Source of the DNA: Bdellovibrionota bacterium
GTDB lineage: Bacteria; Bdellovibrionota; UBA1018; CAUJDS01
Assembly (NCBI GenBank): GCA_963169695.1
Contig: CAUJDS010000075.1
Coordinates: 1-40,163 of the forward strand
Direction: 5' to 3'
DNA: 40,163 bases
Below, in pieces: positions 33,961 to 40,163 of this stretch. Under the pieces are notes generated by a model. It was not told the DNA's origin. It did not search any database and saw only the letters and a program-made list of their open reading frames with translations. The translations under genes were made by a program, and so were the position numbers. How positions within the stretch are numbered: position 1 is the first letter of the stretch; every line of letters begins with the position of its first letter.

Positions 33961-35172
33961 ATGCAGTGGGGCTTTGTCCTTTTGATTGCAACTCTTCTGG
34001 TTTCTGAAAATTCCTTGGGGGCTTGCCGAAAATCATTCTCTGGAAAACAATCGGAGTTCGATTCGACTCTGAGGTCGCTTTTTCTCAATCCTCCCAAGAA
34101 GGTCGCTCGAAAGGTTGAATCTCATCAATTACTTCGGCCACTTACTCCTTCTGAAGCAAGTTATCTGTCAGAAAACATATTCACCCAATCACACGCGCAC
34201 TACTTGGTTGCCAATCCCAATAATCAATACCAATCGGATATTGCGTGGCTGAAGGTGGACCTTCCAGATGGCCCCGCTGTTTTCTATTGCGACGCTTATA
34301 ATATCGAAACTACCAATGTTGCCGCTGTGAGACGAGTCGCTGACTCAAGCCTCGAGACGGCCATCAGTCAGAAAATTTTTTATTCAGTGGATCGAAAGGT
34401 GGGTAGTGATTTCACTACCGTCGAATTAAACGATAGCATGGAAATATCCAAGTCGGATCCCAAGGGCGGCCTCGTTCCTTACGATGGAGATTGGGGACAT
34501 TGGTCACACTTGCTTGGGGCGTTTCAAAGATTTCCAAACGAAATGAAAGCTTTGGGCTTCAAGATTGAGAATCTCAAAGGCCGATTTGGAAAACGTCTTT
34601 GGATTCCTCGGGCTCACCTTTTGAATCCTATTTTGAAGAAGCTGGGGCTTGGTCATATGCGTATCGTCGAAGCCTCTGGTATTGCCGATGCTACCTATTA
34701 CATAAAAAGTATTGCGCTGGGTGAAGTCCTTGTATCCATAGACCATAGTCAAGATCACGACATCGGCGTGCACTTGAGGGGATTTATGCGCCTACCTCGA
34801 AGTGCTTGGAACTGGTATCGGGAGGCTGCCACCCTTCTTTTCGAAATGAGGAAGAAGACCGAAGACCAGGCGACACTGGCTGATATTGACCGTCGACTAA
34901 GCATCCTAGTGAGCGATGTTGATACCCTAACGGCGACCATCTTCAAATCTGGGATTCGTGAAAATAGATCGATCGATTACCAAAATGACATTTTTGAATA
35001 TTACATTTTCCACTATACGCCGGCACAGTATGCAACCGAGGAGATTGATATTCTAGAGAAGATCGAAGAAGGGCGATACCAGCCGTGGATTCCAAAGACC
35101 AAAGATATAGAAAATAGGAGAAGGCGGTTCTTCTTAGATCTTCAGGAAGGTATTCTAAGATTGAATTCATGA
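33961..35172 (+). CDS. Exported protein of unknown function
   Basis: 403 residues from ATG 33961, selected because the product then begins with a signal peptide (MQWGFVLLIATLLVSENSLGAC, ending at SLGA or a lipidated Cys). The frame is open back to 33799, but the upstream peptide looks like translated non-coding DNA. The mature part is mixed helix and strand with many charged residues (RSAWNWYREAATLLFEMRKKTEDQATLADIDRRL-type helices). A His-rich spot (SIDHSQDHDIGVHLRG) could bind metal. I do not recognise a family. First of a run of five plus-strand genes with unassigned products. Confidence 0.7.
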   Translation: MQWGFVLLIATLLVSENSLGACRKSFSGKQSEFDSTLRSLFLNPPKKVARKVESHQLLRPLTPSEASYLSENIFTQSHAHYLVANPNNQYQSDIAWLKVDLPDGPAVFYCDAYNIETTNVAAVRRVADSSLETAISQKIFYSVDRKVGSDFTTVELNDSMEISKSDPKGGLVPYDGDWGHWSHLLGAFQRFPNEMKALGFKIENLKGRFGKRLWIPRAHLLNPILKKLGLGHMRIVEASGIADATYYIKSIALGEVLVSIDHSQDHDIGVHLRGFMRLPRSAWNWYREAATLLFEMRKKTEDQATLADIDRRLSILVSDVDTLTATIFKSGIRENRSIDYQNDIFEYYIFHYTPAQYATEEIDILEKIEEGRYQPWIPKTKDIENRRRRFFLDLQEGILRLNS

Positions 35173-35242
35173 GATTTCATCGCAACGAAATCCCTGAGTA
35201 GCGCAGTGTGAAGGTGCCAATAACTTCAATCCATGCGTAAAC

Positions 35243-35270
35243 TTGACAGAAGACGTTCATGAAAGATAAT
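35243..35270 (+). promoter_or_regulatory. Strong sigma70 promoter upstream of exported-protein genes
   Basis: TTGACA (35243-35248), 16-nt spacer, GATAAT (35265-35270). The -35 is consensus. The predicted transcription start at about 35277 lies only some 5 nt before the ATG at 35282, so the message may be nearly leaderless. Confidence 0.65.
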
Positions 35271-35281
35271 TTCAGCGACCT

Positions 35282-35911
35282 ATGAATCCCCGCTATTTAA
35301 AGAAGTCTCTTTTCATTTTGCTATTCAATACTATCGTCTTTGTCCTGCCGCAGTGGTCCTGGTCCGCGTGCGATGAAGTCATGAAAGAGCCTGAGTCTAG
35401 AGACGTTGCAAGAGTAGAACTAGTTGGCGATTCAAACCTTGAATTTGGATTGCACATCAACGGCCTGGATATCGAATTCACGTTAGGTCCTCATAGCCTT
35501 GAGGGCGAAAATAGTCCTGAGAAAGGGTTGGGTTTATTTTATCTTAGCTATTTGCCAAATAAATTTAGAATCGGATCGCTCATTCGTAGGGCGCTGGGAG
35601 CCAAGAGGCTTCGTTATACCGTGAGAGATATAAGGAAAGCTAAGCAGGATTACCTAGGAGAGCATGGTGTTGCTTACTATTTTTTCCTCCGAGATCCATC
35701 CGATTTTAAGCGCGAAGAAGATAAGGGACCGCTTATGATTGTGACCCTCTCGGGGCGTGTGTTTTTTTACCCGGTTGGTATTAATGAAGTGAATTTTGGT
35801 TGGCCAAGCTTTGTGAGTGCCACGTGGTCAGGTATCCAACAGAGATTTAGTCGGCCGCTACAAGGAAATTGGTCGAATATCAAAGAAGGTGAGTTTCAGG
35901 CCGGGCAGTAA
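35282..35911 (+). CDS. Exported protein of unknown function
   Basis: 209 residues with a signal peptide (basic MNPRYLKKSLF, hydrophobic ILLFNTIVFVLP, cleavage near SWSA-C). The mature part starts CDEVMKEPESRD and contains a beta-rich middle (VELVGDSNLEFGLHINGLDIEF) and a basic helical stretch (IGSLIRRALGAKRLRYTV). No family is recognised. No Shine-Dalgarno sequence precedes the ATG, in keeping with the possible leaderless start. It is 14 nt before the next exported-protein gene. Confidence 0.75.
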   Translation: MNPRYLKKSLFILLFNTIVFVLPQWSWSACDEVMKEPESRDVARVELVGDSNLEFGLHINGLDIEFTLGPHSLEGENSPEKGLGLFYLSYLPNKFRIGSLIRRALGAKRLRYTVRDIRKAKQDYLGEHGVAYYFFLRDPSDFKREEDKGPLMIVTLSGRVFFYPVGINEVNFGWPSFVSATWSGIQQRFSRPLQGNWSNIKEGEFQAGQ

Positions 35912-35925
35912 CGTAGGAGTGGAAA

Positions 35926-36588
35926 ATGAGCTTACCGTGCGGGAATCTGAATTGGATTCAAGTAGTGAAGGTGAATAGGTTGAATCTTAAATTGGCGACT
36001 TTCTCGCTTTTAATGGGCTTAGCCTTTTCTCCATCGGCCAGAAGTTGCGTTGAATACTTTGATGGATCTCAGGACGATTGGCTAATGACCCTCAGTGAAG
36101 AAGTGCAAAAGCTCTCCATGGGGGATTCGATTCCAATCCCGCTCATGACGAAGATTAAAAATGCCCTCAAGTCGACCCGTCTTGTTTTTGATGCGCCAGG
36201 GGATTGCCTGAGATTCGCGCTTCCTAGGCCTGAGGCATCCTACCAAGAGGAGGTGGCCACCGTAGCATTCACGGCTTCGGGCGTGACGATAAAGGCCTAC
36301 CGAATTGCGTACCATGATTTTAAAGGCAGCCAGAAGTTCACCCAGTCCATCAAGGGCAGAAATCACGCCTACTTTATCAATCTCTTTGCAAAGGTATTTG
36401 GAAGCGCACGCATAGAAGCTGCGATGAAAACCGGTGATCTGGTGAAGGGTGCCTTCGTTGTAAAAGGGGTCGAGGGCGAAAGCCATCTGCGAATGTACCG
36501 AGAAGATCAAAGACGGGCGGATGATGTACTACTGTTGAGACCAGATAGTGCGGGAGAATTCACTGAAATCGAAACCATTGCACACTGA
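35926..36588 (+). CDS. Exported protein of unknown function
   Basis: 220 residues. AGGAG 7 nt upstream supports ATG 35926, which gives a long n-region before the hydrophobic core (LATFSLLMGLAFSP) and cleavage near ARS-C at about residue 41; an in-frame GTG at 35971 would give a more usual signal peptide. The mature part has a charged alpha/beta sequence (SEEVQKLSMGDSIPIPLMTKI, FVVKGVEGESHLRMYRED). I do not recognise it. Co-transcribed with the preceding gene. Confidence 0.75.
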   Translation: MSLPCGNLNWIQVVKVNRLNLKLATFSLLMGLAFSPSARSCVEYFDGSQDDWLMTLSEEVQKLSMGDSIPIPLMTKIKNALKSTRLVFDAPGDCLRFALPRPEASYQEEVATVAFTASGVTIKAYRIAYHDFKGSQKFTQSIKGRNHAYFINLFAKVFGSARIEAAMKTGDLVKGAFVVKGVEGESHLRMYREDQRRADDVLLLRPDSAGEFTEIETIAH

Positions 36589-36653
36589 GAGAGAACCCAC
36601 CGGCTTTTCGAACAAAGTAGGTATTTAGATAGTGAGAATGCAGAATCTGTGGA

Positions 36654-37034
36654 ATGGCCGGGATTGCTGGATTGACTGCTCTTAAGACCTTTCTAGGCGT
36701 AGATAAAGTGGGCCCGGTACTTGCGGAAAAACTTCATTCTGTCAAAAGCTACTTGGATGTTCTAAAAATTGCAAAACGTGAGTTCGAAGCGCTAGGAAAT
36801 ACCTCATACAATTTCTTAAAAGTGCGTCTTGTTATGCCTCCCAGAATGGGAGGAGCGGGATTGAGCGAATTTTCGAATGAGCGATTAAATGAGATCATCC
36901 TGCAGTTTCATCAGTCACTCATAGCAGCACTTGAAAAGGACCAACCTATACCGCCCGAACCCATGGAAGATCTTTTTAAGTACGCAAGCTCCACTCTTGC
37001 CGCTAATCAAACCAGCGAACAGAGCAATAACTGA
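36654..37034 (+). CDS. Hypothetical small helical protein
   Basis: 126 residues, no signal peptide. Mostly helical by eye (LTALKTFLGVDKVGPVLAEKL, SVKSYLDVLKIAKREFEAL) with a Pro-rich tail (QPIPPEPMEDLFKYASS). The ribosome site is poor (TGTGGA), so the start and even the reality of the gene are less sure than its neighbours. The 65-nt gap to the CPBP gene holds no terminator. Confidence 0.55.
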   Translation: MAGIAGLTALKTFLGVDKVGPVLAEKLHSVKSYLDVLKIAKREFEALGNTSYNFLKVRLVMPPRMGGAGLSEFSNERLNEIILQFHQSLIAALEKDQPIPPEPMEDLFKYASSTLAANQTSEQSNN

Positions 37035-37098
37035 CGGTATCCGTCCAAGCAGCGTTGAGCTTTACACGCCGTCGTTCCGTGGTATTCCTCAAGCCTCA

Positions 37099-37758
37099 AT
37101 GATGTCGCCTAGTGGCTCGAAGCAAGTTTTGAATTTTGGAATAGTGACCTATGCGCTTCTTCTCGTTGCAGGGGTGTCTATGCTCCCCATATTTCCACTT
37201 TACTTGGGAGTACAGAAATCTCCGGATTGCCGAGTATTTGACTTAGTGATCAAGTTAGACAAATTGCTTCTGGGTTGTCTGGTCTTGCAGGCCTTGGGTT
37301 TCAAAAAATACCTCGGATTCAGAGGCGCCTTTGCCAGCGCTTCATGGCGATTGCCGGGACTTGTAGTGGGTTGCGCTGGATTTTTGATGGCGGCAGCATT
37401 GTCTGCACATTTGGTGAGATGGGATCCAGGGCTTCCCCCGTTTTGGTGGCAATGGGCCGCGATCAATTTAGTTTTGGTGTGTTTCGGGGAGGAGGCGTTC
37501 TTCCGCTTATTCCTCTTGGAGGGCTTTCAGTCACAGCGGTTCTTGCGGATGAGCCGCGGGACTGGATTAGCGTTGAGTGCGCTCCTCTTTGGATTGGCGC
37601 ACTTTAGAGGAGGTCTTGCCTATGCTTTGCTGGCGGGCGTCGCCGGTATTTTCTATGGCCTGGCCTACAGGTGGTCCGGACTCTGGGGGTCTATTGGCGT
37701 ACACTTTTTGGTGAATTTTATTCATTTTGCGGGATTTAGTTATCCTCTGCTGAAGTGA
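37099..37758 (+). CDS. CPBP family intramembrane metalloprotease
   Basis: 219 residues from ATG 37099 (a second ATG follows directly; the frame is open upstream to 36931 but overlaps the previous gene). Six or so hydrophobic segments. The CAAX-protease/bacteriocin-processing motifs are all visible: EEAFFR (E131, E132, R136), FGLAH (H168) and HFLVN (H202, N206), the residues that bind the catalytic metal in Rce1-like enzymes. Such proteins cleave membrane or prenylated substrates and sometimes confer immunity to bacteriocins. The substrate here is unknown. No clear ribosome site. It lies among exported unknown genes and may process one of them. Confidence 0.85.
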   Translation: MMSPSGSKQVLNFGIVTYALLLVAGVSMLPIFPLYLGVQKSPDCRVFDLVIKLDKLLLGCLVLQALGFKKYLGFRGAFASASWRLPGLVVGCAGFLMAAALSAHLVRWDPGLPPFWWQWAAINLVLVCFGEEAFFRLFLLEGFQSQRFLRMSRGTGLALSALLFGLAHFRGGLAYALLAGVAGIFYGLAYRWSGLWGSIGVHFLVNFIHFAGFSYPLLK

Positions 37759-37825
37759 AGCAATCGCATTGGTAGGCAAAGCCCAAACCTTGAGAAGGTG
37801 GCTGGACTGTGTCATAGCTCGGGTG

Positions 37826-40163
37826 ATGTTTAATCTAGGGTCTTGGCTTTCAATTATCATCAAAGTGATTCCTAGCTGGATTCTTATGGTGGGCTTTTCA
37901 TGGGGGTCTTCCGGTCATCCCCATTGTCAGGAAGTCTTCCAAGATTGGCTGGATCAGTGGGATCGGTTGGCTCAACCCTACTTAGCTCCGGATGGAAACC
38001 TTGAAGAAGCTCGTCGAATTGCGAGTACGGTATTCCGCTCTAAGCGGGATCCGGCTTTTTTAGACGGTATCTACGGAGCAATGGCGACAGGAGCGCGCGT
38101 CGATGCGCGTTTGGCAGGGCGTGCGGAGACCTTAAGTCAGGAGCACGAATCACCGCTGCAAGAGGTACTTGCGCGCCGTCGATATCAGTACTCAGCTTAT
38201 TTGGATGGTGATGGAGTTTTAGGCGATCCAAGCAGTCAGCGCACCCAATTGCAGACTTTTCCTGCTTTTTTTCGGTCGTTTCCAATTTCGTTTTTTAATA
38301 AGGGCGCACCGAGAATGGGTATCCCTGATGATGCGCAATTGTTTGGTATGTTTTTGGGCGACGCAGAGATTCGGCAGCATTTCCCAGAAGGGTACGAATT
38401 TCCGTTTCGACACCTTCATCAGGCGTTTGCCTATATTCGATACTACCTAAGAGGGACCGATCTTTTCATTACTGAGATTCAGAGTGAAGTTTTTGGAAAG
38501 CTTAAAAATCCAGATCAGAAGAAACGTTATCGCCAATGGGCAAAATTTCTTCTCATGGCGTTTGAAGAATTTGCGCAGACCCCGGGTGTTTTTGTTACTG
38601 CCCCTCAGCGCATCGTCATTGCCGGCAAGGATTATCAAGCAAGGCGTTGGGTTGGAGGTGAATTTTCTGAAAATCTCTTCCGAATGCTCTACCAGCAATT
38701 ACCTGGGCAAACGGGATATCAAGCCGTATCGAATTTAAAGAATGCTTTTGAATGGGCTGAGCAGGTTGAAGAAACCGCTCTCATTCCGATTTCGGACGGA
38801 TGGCAGAGAGTGCTTGATCCTAACAAGCGATCGCTACTTGAGGTGCAGTTTGCTGCTGCGCTGAAGCGTCAAGCGATGTCGAGTCTTGCAGTTGAAAAGG
38901 CTCATTGGGAATATTATCGCGATGGCTTCCTTGAATCCATCTCTCCTCCGTTGAATGAAGATGCCAAAGTAGGCTTAGACTTGTCACCCTTGATAAAAGT
39001 TCGTGCCCGGGAAGTCTCACCCTTGGAAAATACAGCCATGTCGCAGGGACTTTTGGCACTCTATGCCTATGCAAGAGCGGAGGTTCCAAGAGAATTTGAT
39101 TCGCTACTAAATGGTTCCTTCACATGGATAGGCCCGGGAGAACAAAAACAAGCAAATGGACTTTTCTATCACAATGATTCTCTAGGGCGGCATCCCATGA
39201 TTCGGTTGCCTGGACCTAGCTATTGGCTCGGCGTAAAGGGTGGAGGGTTGGCCAACCTTCGGGTGAATTCAGGCGGATCAGGAGTTTATACCGTTGTGAC
39301 GCCAAATGTGGAATCCGAACGTCTGCCGGTCTATTTGTTACAGGAAGGTGAGAAAGCTACCCGAGTAACGTCGCATCGCTATTGGGGGGGCATGGAATTC
39401 AATGAAGGACAGCGCACATTTGAAAACATGGTTGGGTTACGCGCTTATCTTGCAGCCAATGATCCAGGACTTGCGGGAGTAGTCCCCATTCCTGTTCGAT
39501 TGATGGATATCGCAGAGCTTCCTGTCTGGAGAAATGGCCAACTGACTTTATTGCCCATTAAAGACTATCAAGATCAGTACTTACAAGGCAGGCGTCCCCG
39601 CTTGGTCACGCTCCAAGCGATCCATCGGTCCCCATTTCGCTTGGATCAAACGGTGAAGGATTTGCTATTTCCAGATGGGCCACGAACCCTGGATTCTATA
39701 AAGGAACTTCTTCAAGAACGCTTCAGTCTTTTGTACGAAGCCTTTGGTTATTCTATGGTGGTTCCAGAAGGCTGGAACAACACCGAGGCCCCACAGCCTT
39801 TGGTAGATGAAGCGATTACGAGGGCGAGTCTGAAACTTATTCGTGAATTGGCTGCGGCCAATCCCCATGCCTCACAATCAATAGCGACACTCATTGAAGA
39901 GCGACTCCTCAAGACCCTCGCATGGGTTCATGGAAGTGGGGGCCACTTGGGCGGGACTTCTCTTTCTCTCGTGGATAGCGGTGTGGAAGGTGGCGACTTC
40001 TCAGTGACTTTCTTGGATCCACCCGTTGGAGCACCAGGAGGAGGCTCGATGGACATTCGAAACCTTAGTCTCGCGGGCGAGATCAATGACCTCGACGCCA
40101 ATATTCACCTTCCTTGGCTTACGCCTTCTTTTGAGTACACAGAGGCGGAGAAGACATTTCTAC
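37826..40163 (+). CDS. Large exported protein of unknown function, C-terminus beyond window
   Basis: Open frame from ATG 37826 to the right edge (779 codons, no stop). GTG 37823 and TTG 37790 are alternative starts; none has a good ribosome site. The N-terminus carries a hydrophobic stretch (WLSIIIKVIPSWILMVGFSW) followed by SSGHPHC, a likely signal peptide. Residues 200-270 contain LRGTDLFITEIQSEVFG, then KRYRQWAKFLLMAFEEFAQ and VFVTAPQRIVIAG, reminiscent of an EIQSD-W-type segment I recall from phage polyvalent proteins. Later parts (GGGLANLRVNSGG, WVHGSGGHLGGTSLSLVDSG) are Gly-rich. No named domain can be assigned. It follows the CPBP gene by 67 nt. Confidence 0.8.
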   Translation, partial: MFNLGSWLSIIIKVIPSWILMVGFSWGSSGHPHCQEVFQDWLDQWDRLAQPYLAPDGNLEEARRIASTVFRSKRDPAFLDGIYGAMATGARVDARLAGRAETLSQEHESPLQEVLARRRYQYSAYLDGDGVLGDPSSQRTQLQTFPAFFRSFPISFFNKGAPRMGIPDDAQLFGMFLGDAEIRQHFPEGYEFPFRHLHQAFAYIRYYLRGTDLFITEIQSEVFGKLKNPDQKKRYRQWAKFLLMAFEEFAQTPGVFVTAPQRIVIAGKDYQARRWVGGEFSENLFRMLYQQLPGQTGYQAVSNLKNAFEWAEQVEETALIPISDGWQRVLDPNKRSLLEVQFAAALKRQAMSSLAVEKAHWEYYRDGFLESISPPLNEDAKVGLDLSPLIKVRAREVSPLENTAMSQGLLALYAYARAEVPREFDSLLNGSFTWIGPGEQKQANGLFYHNDSLGRHPMIRLPGPSYWLGVKGGGLANLRVNSGGSGVYTVVTPNVESERLPVYLLQEGEKATRVTSHRYWGGMEFNEGQRTFENMVGLRAYLAANDPGLAGVVPIPVRLMDIAELPVWRNGQLTLLPIKDYQDQYLQGRRPRLVTLQAIHRSPFRLDQTVKDLLFPDGPRTLDSIKELLQERFSLLYEAFGYSMVVPEGWNNTEAPQPLVDEAITRASLKLIRELAAANPHASQSIATLIEERLLKTLAWVHGSGGHLGGTSLSLVDSGVEGGDFSVTFLDPPVGAPGGGSMDIRNLSLAGEINDLDANIHLPWLTPSFEYTEAEKTFL

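Overview
This 40,163-base window looks like chromosomal DNA of a Gram-negative bacterium of roughly even base composition. My best guess is Bdellovibrionota (bdellovibrio-like). The guess rests on the mix of families: many small exported proteins and lipoproteins, FlgT-like lipoproteins, outer-membrane barrels beside housekeeping genes, and a dispersed HNH endonuclease gene of a kind I recall from bdellovibrios. No rRNA or other taxon marker is present, so this is inference.

Layout. Positions 1-1257 (minus) hold the start of an OafA/YrhL-type acyltransferase that runs off the left edge. A two-component pair follows: membrane histidine kinase (1472-3121) and NtrC-type activator (3099-4442). 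Next, on the minus strand, is a two-gene unit of unknown function (8204-4488): a 962-residue protein with a methyltransferase-like segment and a 251-residue Cys/His-motif protein. A 1.2-kb gene-poor stretch (8205-9446) contains the decayed remains of an HNH-gene element. The plus strand then carries a long, tightly packed run (9447-16664): acidic protein, rsmD, coaD, aminotransferase, lipoprotein, outer-membrane barrel, BFD-type ferredoxin, Mrp-like ATPase lacking its usual CxxC, and a kinase-like protein fused to a GGDEF-like tail. The intact HNH element lies at 16688-18187.

Positions 18383-23499 hold miaB, a gamma-carbonic-anhydrase-like gene, guaB and guaA, i.e. tRNA modification and GMP synthesis. 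After two envelope proteins and a convergent exported protein with a nuclease-like motif comes dnaE (25826-29515), then two FlgT-like envelope proteins, a PrxQ/Bcp peroxiredoxin and lipB. A tRNA-Val(GAC) with its own promoter (32161-32235) marks a change of character. Beyond it lie an exported beta-helix protein (minus) and a run of mostly secreted proteins of unknown function (33961 to the right edge), interrupted by one CPBP membrane protease.

The most interesting structure is the HNH family. One intact copy (16688-18187) and one gutted copy (8371-9036) share a long non-coding leader. Each carries the palindrome TCGTAC-N-GTACGA twice, once in the leader and once in the HNH coding sequence. 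The gutted copy is bounded by a perfect 31-bp inverted repeat. This resembles a small mobile or self-recognising system in which the nuclease gene, its leader and its palindromes travel together.
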